Positions 11,294 through 22,038 of a DNA stretch of 64,000 bases are shown one piece after another. Within the stretch, counting starts at the first letter, position 1. Each line of letters starts with the position of its first letter. The notes beneath the pieces are model-generated. The model worked only from the letters and a program-made list of their open reading frames with translations. It did not search any database and had not been told where the DNA came from. This DNA is from Pyrenopolyporus hunteri (taxonomy: Eukaryota > Ascomycota > Sordariomycetes > Xylariales > Hypoxylaceae). The stretch is taken from contig CADCXC010000043.1 of the NCBI GenBank assembly GCA_902806595.1, forward strand, positions 911,889-975,888, written 5' to 3'. The position numbers and the translations under genes are program-made.

Positions 11294-13779
11294 CTCAGTC
11301 GAGAGGCCAATAAAATGAGGATCTACCGCCTCCTTTCTCGAATACTTCCAGCACCAGCCCCCTGAAGCCGGGTTGAGCACGGCCGTGAGGCTGGGTCGCG
11401 GGTTGCGGTTGTTTCTGTTACGCCTGCGGCTTCAGCTCCGGGCCCCCTTGTTTTGATGCGTCGCACATCGCTATTTGGCCGAACAAACTTCAGCTTGCGG
11501 GGCGGATTCTAACTCGACCCCAGATTCATCGGAACTTTTATGTTTTATGAGCGTTCGTCCAATGGCATTTACGATGGGTGGATGGTTTCATATTGTTCTA
11601 CACGATGGACGCTGCAGAATGATAGCCGTTTCGTTTTGGCGCCTAGAGGGCTTGTGAGAAGGCCTCAGGCGGTGTTATGCGAATAGTAACTAGTCTTCAT
11701 GTTTGCCTCGCAGCATCGTCTTACGTAGGGACACGTCAATAACAATTGGATGCTCATCTTCTCTCCTTGGTCGGGTCGACATCGTGACACAGGTACCTCG
11801 CGCATATGCACACGTTGACGAAACCCCTTACAACGCGAGGATATCAAATAGTCTGGGATTGTCTAGTGAAGAATCTTAGAGCCTTGGGAAGTCTCCAGAT
11901 GGTCAGATCCAAGGATCCTGATCTTTGGTTGAAGACCTTTCAGGGAGTCGCCCAAGGTTGAGATGCCGAGCTATTACATCTAACGTCTAGCGTATCTTGG
12001 GGGAATTCGGCGGTCTGGTTTCCGTGGCAGACAACCCCAGGTTAATTAAAAAAAAAAAAAAAAAAAAAACAAGACAAATAAAGAGAATCGGCTTATACCT
12101 ACTAAACACTTAGAACTTCCCATGAACTTTACGTATAGATAAGCTGCCAGTTTCTTGCTTACTATTAGCATTGTAGCGGAACTTTTACAACTGAGGTTTC
12201 GGGAATTATAAAGTCAATGCGAGTGACGATGGGATCGTCGTCGAGATCCGCATCTGCTCCGCATTATTGCCGATCTTATGAAGCACTATTACGTACAGCG
12301 GGACGACAAAGATCGGTATCATGTGAGGCGGTAAATAGGAGGTAATTGAAAAGTCGGAAACTTTGGTTGTTTGGAAGTTGTATCATTTAGTCTGTTCTAG
12401 GGGTTTAGTTGGTTTCGGGTGATGCTGGTCGAGTCTGGCCAATCACGTTCTTTTGTTAGCCCCTATTTCAACTTCACTGATCCATTGAAGGATGACTAAT
12501 CCCTCCTATATGCTGAAGCTCCGGTGTAAGAGAGCTCGATAGAAGAGAAGCAAAGAGATCATTCATAGCTGAAAGTGATATTGAATCAATCGAATATTGA
12601 GCGCCATCTGTGACAATTCCATACTGCTCCCCAGGTAGCACCTTGTAGAATCGCTCAATATCCTAAACTCGAGGATTGGTAACCTTGGAGAGTTCCGACG
12701 GACTAGTACGTGGAATGGGTGGTGACACTCGTGTATTAGGCATGTATGTCTGAAAGACTTTGTTTTAATGTTTTCGCCAGAAGATGAGCTGGGGGCTGGT
12801 TGCTTGGAGTACAGAACCGAGTGATCCCGCTATGAGCAATACGCCAGTCATTGATATGACCATTCATCACCAAGGGGGGATTCTATCGGATCTACCTACC
12901 AGGTATGCGCCATTGCCTCAGCTAGAGATACAGCTCCGTTCTCGCAAAATCGAGGTATGCTGGAGGGGTAAGAGCTGTCGCCTTAGTTACGCTCTACGGT
13001 TTTGCATTTCGTACATGTAGTCGATTAAAACATTCAAGAAGCCTTAAATGTACTAATATATCCCCTAGGTAGGTAGGTACCTAGGTGGTTATGTAGCGGT
13101 GGCTACACTAAGTGCACTTAGCTCCCGCCTTTACATACCTAGGGAGCATAGCGCCCTTGAATATTCGCAAGTGCTATTTTATAGTCGTCATCCTAGTCTA
13201 CCCAAGTACCTCTGTTTAAAGCAGGTACGTTACCTGGGCGGGTACGGTACCTATCACTGATTATGCCGTAGAAGGCGACGGTTTGTACTTGGAAATCAGC
13301 AGTGCCCTGAACGATTTAGAAGCGTAAGATCCTAAATCACCTAGGTAGGTACTTGGCCGCCCCTTTGTAACGTCGTTCTAGGAGGTCCGCCAAAATATGG
13401 TAACTCAATAAATCAGAATCATGACGAATATATATACACGTCGTTGAACGACGATAATATCAACCAGGTACCTTAGCTACCTGTGTACGCTGGTTGACTA
13501 CCTACCTAGGTGCAAAGAGAGATGTTCCCGCGTATTATAGGTGCTTGGGGCGTGCATCAGTGACCCTGATAGTTAGAAAATAGCAGGATACATGCAGAAA
13601 TACCTATATATGTACAGGATACGTACCACGCCGAGAACAAAGAAAATCGTTGAGTTTATTTGCTATATTAAACGACATACTGTGAAGTATATCGTGTGTG
13701 TACCTCATACGCGTCAAGATTATCCCCTCGATCCAGGATCAGTACCGCACGTCTCCTAGGCTCGTAAAACATAAAACTA
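11294..13779. other. Intergenic, no gene seen
   Basis: AT-richer DNA without coding signal. Contains a 22-base A homopolymer (12048-12069) and a dense patch of CCTAGGTA/TACCTA repeats at 13065-13510. The small ORF at 12784-13020 has no recognisable features. Confidence 0.5.
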
Positions 13780-15485
13780 CGTCGCTCTTGACCACGCAAT
13801 TTCAACCTCGCCTACCATCACCTCAACCTTGACCTCAAACTTAACCACAATCTTAACATCAACCTTGACCACAACGTCGACCTCATCAACTTCACGAGAT
13901 CAACTATATATACCTAGGGAGAGGAATAACTGCGTCACATAAGCTATTCGAATTACCCGGGCCGAGCTATATATAATGAATGAGGAGAAAGGATACGTCT
14001 TATGCACATAATACGACTATCGACCCTCACTGTGATATTCGACCCGATCGTGACTTCGACTAGTACGATCGTGCCGGGAGTAACAATCATACAGTACTAC
14101 AAAGTTGAATACCTATAAGGAGAGGATAACTTCGTTATTGCATTTGCCGCCAAAATAATGAAGTCGCATCCTAACATCACCCAACACAACCGTCACCACG
14201 GCAGCCATGTTCCAATGGTGGAATGGCAAGGTAGGAACTAAAACAACTACCAACCACCACAACGAAGAGCCTTATAAGAAGCCATGGTTCCAGAAATGCC
14301 GTCAAAAAAGCCATGGCTCTGGAACCATCCGCACCTTGGCAGAGGCCGACCGATAGCACGGCGAGAACCATACCAACCACAGAAACCACAACAATCACAT
14401 ACACCACAGCTACAACATCACACAGCATCAGTCGCAAAGGGGCTCGATAGAGGCAACAACAACCACGGCCTACCGAAGCTTGACCAAGTGAAGCCATGTG
14501 ACACATTGGGAGCGAAAATCACACTGCCACTAAAACTGGCGAGGGCAACCATTGTTCTAATCATACATTATCCTGATTTGCCTCAGTAACACTGTGGCTG
14601 GCTCTGGTGACACCACGTCCTTCGAAGTCGGTAGTCATCTACAGCGAGAGCGGGCGCCGCCTCAACCAGCTCAGCTGTTTCTTGTCCGTCATTGTTGAAC
14701 TCGACCTTTCAAACCCTACACAAGCATCGCCATGGATATTGGGACCAGCTGCCTCGTCAGATGAGGCCTCTTACCCAATGGCCGTCTCCATCAACGCTTT
14801 AATGCTTTGCCTCAAGACGATTAAAACCTTACACTATCATCACCATCGTCATCGTCGCCACCATTCCTGTCTTTACCAGCTTTACCATCGTCACTATGCA
14901 CTCATCAGTTATGATTAGGGGTCGTTATAGCCGGTTATGAGGATCCTATCACGAGGCCAACCAAATCGTGAGGAAGGCAACTTCGTTGTATGAGCTATCT
15001 ATCTATCCAGGCGGCCGGACCTAGGAATACTTGGCAAATGAGGACAAAGGGACATGCGCCTCACGCCTACAATACGACAAAGTCCTTTACGGCATATGAC
15101 GGGCCCCTGACTTAAAGTACTATGGCCTAATTTACTGTAAGTTTGATTTCTTTTATTCTTTTGGTACCCAAATAAATGTTTTGTCTAGTGCCAGAAAATT
15201 TTGGGCATCCATTAACTTTGGGCGAGTATAATGGCTAACAATATTGTGATAGCAGGAACATCGACTGAAAGCTTTGTCATAGCTACACCAACAGTGACCC
15301 AAATGACGGAAGCACCTGGTGGCCTTATATATATTGGTGGCGAGAGCAATGTCTTTATTACCTCAATACGAACAACCTTACTGGCCTTAGATACCTACCT
15401 AGGTATCCTGCATAGAACAGGGCCTCGTCCCCTTACGACGTCGGTGCCCGCCCGTCGTGGTGATAGGCCTCCACAATCAAGCTAG
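13780..15485 (+). pseudogene. Probable relic of a Thr/Ser-rich repetitive secreted protein
   Basis: I do not recognise an intact gene. Several separate plus-strand stretches read as Thr/Ser-rich peptide typical of fungal cell-wall or mucin-like proteins. A 12-nt tandem repeat (ACCTCAACCTTG and variants, five to six copies, about 13816-13887) encodes TSTL/TSNL/TTIL units. 14030-14090 reads STLTVIFDPIVTSTSTIVPG. 14360-14420 reads TIPTTETTTITYTTATTS. 15231-15485 is an 84-codon ORF beginning MANNIVIAGTSTES. Stops and frame changes separate these pieces and no signal peptide is found. Alternatives: chance low-complexity CA-rich DNA, or exons of a real gene whose splice sites I cannot resolve. Confidence 0.35.
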
Positions 15486-16561
15486 ACTTTAAGCTCGAAT
15501 CTCCTGTACTGGAGGTACGCTCCACCACTCTGTCAAGCATAGAAAGGAGACCTGACTTTTTCGCCCCAGGTTTTGGAGGTTTGGCATAGAGAACATGGCT
15601 AGGCATCAAGATTAGGGCCTAGGGTAGTCAATACGGTGTTAGATCGCCCTACACAACAACATCCTACTACTTTGGCTTTATAGAAGGACTTTGAGTTGGG
15701 GACATGGCTTGAGAGATGGATAGGATGCTGTTTCTATATACTCACCTACGTGTATGCCTACCTCGTACATAGTAGGTTTAGAGCCTCGTATGACAACGTT
15801 CTTATTTCTACATCTTTCATGTCAGTAGACTTTACCATCGCCACAATGATAATTGGAGCTAGGAAGGATTTATGAGGCTCGGGTTCGGGATTATGGTCAA
15901 TTTAGTGTGGAACTTTTGGCTTCGAAAAGTTCTATCGTACTTCTATAAGCCAAATTATGCTCAGGGTATATTCAAATCCAGGTATTTGATCGACTGTGGG
16001 GTTTCTTATGGCACAAGCTGAACATGTGTGATTGATTCCTGACACTGACGGTCCTGACAGTGGACGGATTAGCAGACACCTATGGCCTCTACCTACATAC
16101 ACCGTAGCCATACAGACAGGACCGGTTAACGAAAGATCTTGGAACATGGAAGGATTAGGCAATCATAATGAACATTAGGTATCCCACCGCTAGTAACACC
16201 GTAATTGATAATATCTATCAGACACTCTCCTATACTCTATGTGATATATATCCCGTTGAGCGCTTATAGTCTTTGTATCGTCCAAAAGTGGCAAATTCAT
16301 GAATCAGAAGGCCGAAGAACACCTCTCTTCGGAGGATCAGAATCATACAAAGAAATTAAATTTCAAATAACCTCCTACTCCTTATACCTAAACCGACTTG
16401 ACCCTCAAATCAGTCAGTCACTTATACTTCACCTTACAGTGGTAATAACAGCCGCAGACTAGGTACTTATGGTGGATGACAGCGGCACCTCGCTCAGTCA
16501 AGGATACCGAGGTATATTTAGAAACGCAATTGTCCCGCACGCTTTGGAGTGCTTATGAATA
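15486..16561. other. Intergenic, no gene seen
   Basis: No coding pattern recognised. It ends at the stop codon of the minus-strand C2H2 factor. ORFs at 15932-16162 and 16205-16462 lack codon structure or motifs. Confidence 0.5.
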
Positions 16562-19347
16562 TCAAGCCTCGCCGTGATAGAGCATTTGCTTACACGTATC
16601 GAGCCGACTACATGCTTCCTTGAGCAGTTCGGAAGGCGACTCGGACGTAAGAGTACCTATAGTATCAAGTAAATTCGGGAGTCCGTCTTGAAGGTTCGCC
16701 GACGAAGGCACGTCGAGCTCCGAAACTTTCGTGACCTTGCCGAGGTAATCAAAGACTCCGGTCGTATTGCGCTGCAACTGCCGCGGGAACGGCCGGAGAG
16801 CATTAGACTGGTCTCTCGTCTGAGCCCGCGCTCTCACGAAAGACCAAATGCTCAAGGTCGCATAGTACATGATCCACGGCCGATGAGGGTCGGGATCACG
16901 CCGACACGAATATTGTATCCCGTACGGATCGATGGCGTTGCTCGCGTAGCCGTTGTTCCTCTTCTGGCGGGGATCTACAAGGATCCGATGGAGGAGCTTG
17001 AAGGCGTGGAGGATTGCGTGCCGGGTTGTCGGTTGGTTTGACCATGTCGACATTCGCGATACGACGTTGGCGTAATCTCGCGTGGAAACTTTGCGGCCAA
17101 GTAACCGTTTCGCTCCCGCGTAGACTTGACAGTCGATAATGTCGATGTACAAGCTGATGTGAGCAAGGTGATATAGAGCGGACGCGCTCTGAATGAGCCC
17201 GTTTGAACGAGACTGTGGTCCGGCGCCGTCCGTCTCGGAGTCGCTCGAACCGATTGCTACGTCGAAGCTAGACTTCCAATGGTCAAACGCTTCTAGCAAC
17301 ATATTACACCACTTATCGCGCGTTTCGGAAGAATTTGGATTTAGCTCCAGCCACTTGAGATGCGTGTCGCGATGCCTGAGATGCCAGCCGACACTCAGAA
17401 GGCCGCACATGATGATCATCCGACCAAACGCATGTGTTTGGACTTCCCCGCCGTGGATGGCGCGTTTCAGCCCGTCTAGAAATGAGACGGGTTTAACCCC
17501 GTATAATCTAAAATTCGAGTCGTGGTGTCGAACTATCTCGGGACTCGACGCCGACCACAAAGACTCGTCGCAAGGCAGTGGTAGACGAATTTCGTGAGGG
17601 GCCATGTCAGCCGCATGCCCGAACATCGCAGCGTGAATGATGTCCATCATAAACGCGGCAAATACGACTCTGTGCATCGATTCCGTCCTGGCCCATTTAA
17701 TCCACCACGTCCTCGCATCCGATGTGGCAGGATGCTCCGTCCCGTTCTGTTCGTCTGAGGGCGAATCGGCTCCCGCCCCCCCAATTAAGGGGCTACCTCG
17801 CCTTAACAACGTGAGAGTCACGGAGTGGTACACATGAGCTCTCTCGTGAAGGATCCTAGACGAGTACATCTTTTCATAGAACTCGACCAGGAGCAATGCT
17901 TGAGCGACCCATAGCTCCACCGGGGGCGACGCTTCGTCAGCGGTCAATATTTCAAATCGAACATTCGAGATGATGAGGTCGGCAAACGCCTTATATTCTA
18001 ACAGCTCCTGAGTGGTTTCGCGGCTGTAGATCTGCGCAGCACCCAAAGCAATCATCACCATGAGAAGAAAGATGGAGCATTGCGAGGAAGAGAAGGTCGG
18101 CTGGTGGACGATGGGGAGTCTTGGCGATACAAAGTCCCAATAATGCCGTACGCAGTCTCGCAGAAACTCTATGCCCAGCCCCGGTATGTCGTCGTTGGTC
18201 TCGCGCATAAGGTTAGCCAGCTTCGAGTCGAATCGATTTTGCTTCTGATAGAACACTTTCACATAGCGCAGGACCTCCACCCGGCGATACTCGGAAATAA
18301 GCTCGTCGGGCATGTCGGGGTGACGTGGGGGCGTAAGATCAAGCTGGGACCGGCTGGTAAGCGACTCGTGGTCGTAATGGATGTTGTTATTAAACGCAGA
18401 CTCGAGACCGCCCTCGAGGAAAGGGATGTTACTAAAGCTGAAGTCTCTATACGTCTGCTGGGGATCGAAAAGCCAAACGCCGAAATTCTCACGTATCCCC
18501 AGCTCGTTGGCGTCGGCCGGCACCGGGACGTTGTGATACTGCACGAAAGCAGAATGGTCATGCGTAGGCGGCTGGTCACGGCCGTAGAAGTTTGGCTTCT
18601 GGCGAATAATGTTGACGCCGTCGATCGGAGATGTCCACGGGACGCTATGCGCGAGCTGACTTGGCTGCTGCGCGGGCGCCATGGCGGGCGGTAAAGGTGG
18701 AGGCTGTGGCTGGACGGGAGAGTCAGACGTCAACAGCACAGCAGCGTTGCGAGGAGCGCTCGCGGGCTGCTGCGGGAATGGCGCCGGCCGCGGTGGTCCC
18801 ACGACATTTGCGGCGATGCTAGGCGATGGCATCACAGACATGTCCGGAGCCGTGTCCTTGGTGGGGATGCTGAAGCTGCTCGTTCGGTTCCTCGGAATGT
18901 ACGAGGCTGAATGACGCTTCTTGTGCCGTGCCAACAGGTCGGGCCTCACAAATGTCTGAGTGCAATCCGGCACATCGCACGAATAGATTGTCTTGGGCGA
19001 ATCTAGAACTCGGGTTAGCATTGTAGCATCGTAGCATCGCGGCAATCCGTCACCTTCAGGACCGACCCACAACATAAAGTGATGCGAGAGGAAGAGCAGG
19101 TGAGGGGGGAGGAGGGGAGCGGAAAAGGGACAATCCACGGTCTCGGGATTTTAGTCTTACGGTTTAGTTGATGCCTCTGAAGATGCTCAGCCCTCGAATA
19201 GATCTTGTCGCACCCGGGCCAGTCACACGAAAATCTCCGGGGCGCGCCCTTCCGGCTCGCTCGTTTGTACGTGCTGCTGGTCGCTCCGCCGCCACCATTC
19301 CCCCCTCCTCCTCCTCCGCCTCCTGGTGATTGTAGCTGGGACGCCAT
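16562..19347 (-). CDS. C2H2 zinc-finger / fungal-specific transcription factor
   Basis: Nuclear DNA-binding regulator, target unknown. Exons 19347..19161 and 19002..16562 flank a 158-nt intron (branch CTAAC); the product is 875 aa. The N-terminus has a glycine run (GGGGGGGGNGGGG) after MASQLQSP. Two C2H2 fingers follow. The first, CDWPGCDKIYSRAEHLQRHQ, is completed across the intron (QLN-H-SPKT), so splicing supplies its last histidine. The second is CDVPDCTQTFVRPDLLARHK. The linker is Pro/Ala/Ser-rich. The large C-terminal part (about 330-800) matches the fungal-specific transcription factor domain, e.g. FYQKQNRF, HQPTFSSSQCSIFLLMVMIALGA and LLVEFYEKMYSS. This C2H2 plus middle-homology layout is common in Sordariomycetes; the specific orthologue is not recognised. 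Confidence 0.9.
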
Positions 19348-20380
19348 TTAACCGCGACATCGCTCGTCCATATCAAAAGGGTATAAGGGCATGTGCGCGA
19401 GCCGATCCGCCCACACGGCTCGAATTGGGGGGAAGACGCAAGACTAATAGACTAATAGACCTTAAAAAAAACAACAAACCTCGGGGGAGCGGAGTCAATG
19501 GGGGTCCGGCCTGGTTTTTTAATAGGAACGGGGACAGGATTGCGCGACATTTCCCACTCGCTCGGGACGGCTGAGATGGGGATATTCGCCAAGAAATCCC
19601 AACGCGGGGGCTACCACCCCTGCCCGGTTTAGCGTGGATGTGGGGGTTTGGACTTTCCTTTAGACCTCTTAATTATCCGGGGTAAGACATCGCTTAGGTA
19701 TTGTATCGTGGTGTCGTTGGGGACCCTCCAGCACGATAACAAGCAATTAGAATGCCACTTCTAGTACTCCATAGAGCCTGTACAACATCGAAGCGTATAT
19801 CTTTAATTCTTACCTCATATCACGGCTCGGTACGGTTGGCCCAGCCCTGCTAAGCAACCGGCACCGAGGCTCCGGCCGGTTGCGCCGCCGGAGCCCATGT
19901 ATAAAACCGCGATTTAGTTTTCTTTTCTTTTCTTCTTCATAGCATTAACAAGATTCAGTTCCCAGTCCTTGATATCACGCGCTGTACCACCGCCACTTTA
20001 ATTAAAACAATTTGAAAACCCCTTTATTTATTTATTTTAAAAATAAAAATGTAGAATAAAATGAAAGAAAAGTGGACAGTACCTTTCATACTTATTATTT
20101 GTCTGCCGAAAACAATGAAGGTGAAAGTACCTTTCAAGATAATTACATTATAGAGAATACAAAGCGTGGTGTATGATAACTTAATAACCGATGTCATTCG
20201 TTTCGTATATAACGACTAAATGGTCGCATACTGCCTAATTTTAATTCTGCTACTCAAACACGCTCGCTAGAGCTTCTGGTATATCCTACACATCACGGCT
20301 GAGCCGAACGAATAAAAAATTACGTCCTTGACTAACCTAATTCGAGCAAAAAAATCGTATAGATTGAAGATATTATAGGA
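19348..20380. other. Intergenic, entry to AT-rich island
   Basis: The promoter of the C2H2 factor lies at the left. Base composition turns AT-rich from about 19900. The only structured element is the GC-rich double hairpin at 19854-19895, followed by TATAAAAC and a TTTTCTTTTC tract. Poly-A/T tracts and TTTATTTATTTATTTT lie at 20020-20050. Confidence 0.5.
19854..19895. repeat. GC-rich overlapping hairpins
   Basis: Two perfect 8-bp inverted repeats interlock: GCAACCGG (19854-19861) with CCGGTTGC (19876-19883), and GGCTCCGG (19868-19875) with CCGGAGCC (19888-19895). Only one can form at a time, unless as a pseudoknot. It sits at the edge of AT-rich DNA. It partly resembles the GC-rich cluster at 58880-58943 (shared GGCACCG, CCGG and TGCGCCG blocks). 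Confidence 0.6.
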
Positions 20381-21142
20381 ATGATCTGGTATTACCGCCT
20401 CCTAGACTCATTCGTACAACTAAACACCTACGTCCTAGGGTGGGTGAAACTATGTCTCGGCAATTTAAATACCTCACGGCGAATATCTAGGGATGATGAT
20501 TCTGATCTAGTGGCCAAAATTAGGGACGACAATATGGGATTAGCAACTCTTTGGAAGGAGTCGCGGAAACAAACGATTGTCGCCGTAGCGATTGTTTTAA
20601 AAGTCTCCGAGCAAGATAATAATAACAGGATAACTGACATTGGCCTATCTACTTGGGATTTTGCTGTTTTACATCAATTTGCAATAGATAGTTATCATTG
20701 GCGAATCAAAGATAATATCCATCTTACGAATGGATCTTTACCCAACGAACCGGAGATCTTTACATTCGGTAGAACCAAATGGATTGATGAGTGCCGCATA
20801 GCAAGGACTCTCGACGACATTTTCAGCGCCATTATGGCTAGGTGTCAGAGAATGGCCATCATCGGGCACGGGATTGATTCTGTATTAGATTTACTCAAAG
20901 ATTACTGGAAACCACCGGACTCGGCCACCCTCCTAGATACGCAAAGAATATGGCAGCTTCAACACCAGCAACCAGACTATATTTCCTTTGAAGGCGCACT
21001 CAAAATAGTTACGGCGACAACATATGAAGAAGATTTACTTAATAACGCCGGGAACGACGCGCGATTCACGATATACCTATTACAAGCACAAAGTCGTAAT
21101 GCTGGGAAACTGGCGGGCAAGATTCATGCAGAAACTACATGA
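20381..21142 (+). CDS. Gfd2/DEDDh-like protein, active site apparently lost
   Basis: Resembles the fungal Gfd2/YDR514C-type domain with an RNase H-like DEDDh exonuclease fold. Single exon, 253 aa. Family landmarks in order: beta strand TIVAVAIVLKV (65-75), RITDIGLSTWD (83-93), WRIKDN (107-112), FTFGRTKWI (127-135), AIIGHGIDSVLDLL (159-172), LLDTQRIW (184-191), and the terminal NNAGNDARFT (221-230). In active members the first strand carries Asp-x-Glu; here the aligned positions read I-V-L-K (71-74). The usual His before Asn-Ala-Gly-Asn-Asp is Asn. Residues D165, D186 and D226 remain. So it looks non-catalytic, or is a decaying gene. Residues 1-60 are not recognised, and the start is uncertain. 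It lies alone in AT-rich DNA. Confidence 0.7.
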   Translation: MIWYYRLLDSFVQLNTYVLGWVKLCLGNLNTSRRISRDDDSDLVAKIRDDNMGLATLWKESRKQTIVAVAIVLKVSEQDNNNRITDIGLSTWDFAVLHQFAIDSYHWRIKDNIHLTNGSLPNEPEIFTFGRTKWIDECRIARTLDDIFSAIMARCQRMAIIGHGIDSVLDLLKDYWKPPDSATLLDTQRIWQLQHQQPDYISFEGALKIVTATTYEEDLLNNAGNDARFTIYLLQAQSRNAGKLAGKIHAETT

Positions 21143-22038
21143 TCACTTGACGAGATCTGAGTAGCTCTGCGGATTTTCTCGTAGAATCTACTTTGTATCT
21201 ATGTTAAGACTTTTCCAAGTTTTTAAAAAATTTCGTTCGGAGGGTATATATGACAATCTACTTTCAAGGGGATTCTACGAAAATAAAAAAAAACGGTATC
21301 CCGCCCGAAGTGTTCGAATTTATACGTATGAATCGATCGTAAGGTATAGGAATCGTATGGATCGAGATCGTGGGGTATGGAAATCGTACTAGAATCGCAG
21401 TTCCATTAACAGTAGAATTGGCAGTAGAATTGAAATAGCTGTTGAAAAAAAAGGTGGAATTACATAATAGCCTTGGTTCCTAGATAAGTGGGTCTACGGG
21501 AGGATGCACCCAATGAAAAGGCCGTTGCTCTACAGGATTTACCAAGGCGCGCTAGTCCGTGTACGGCTAGCCCACGTAAAGTTGAGCCAATTATAGCTCG
21601 CGATAAACTTATCAATTGCTTATCAATTACTTTATCGGGATCCGCAATTACTGCCATAGTTACGGATGTAGCTTTCAAAAGTTTAGTCCATATTAGAAAA
21701 ATCTGCCAGCTGCCATATCATGCTGTCAGTGCAGTATCAGTTAGCGCATTTTCGAAATTAACAGGGCTATTATTAAGACTAAAATTTCAGGATACCCACT
21801 AAATATTAGTGGATACACGCTGAATTATAGCGGGTATTCATTAAAATTTAGCGTATATAATATAGTGGTCGTTATCTTAAGACGGAGCGGCTGGCTGATA
21901 TTTCTGGTATGGACAGAACTTTTTGAAAGCCACATCCGTACCTACACATAGTAATTTTCTGGAGAGGCCTATCGTTAAGCCCTCCGTGCGGGATAATACG
22001 AGCTGGAGGGTTGGTCATGGGTTCGAATTATGATACAT
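21143..22038. other. AT-rich debris between DEDDh-like and HET genes
   Basis: No intact gene. Holds poly-A runs, a 21-nt tandem repeat (21790-21852), and on the minus strand (about 21460-21678) a short frame with GLAVHGLARLGKS, which weakly resembles a degraded P-loop of NACHT/NB-ARC proteins. Confidence 0.4.
21790..21852. repeat. 21-nt tandem repeat, three copies
   Basis: Three exact-length units start at 21790, 21811 and 21832, each of the form GGATAC..ACTAAATATTAGT and each nearly self-complementary. A partial fourth follows. The period equals seven codons; minus-strand reading gives L-x-F-x-x-Y-P heptapeptides, one copy interrupted by a stop. Confidence 0.6.

Noticed and set aside
21990..22035. 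tRNA suggested by GGGTTCGAATT
   Set aside because: Only a B-box-like word; no cloverleaf stems or T-run terminator could be found.
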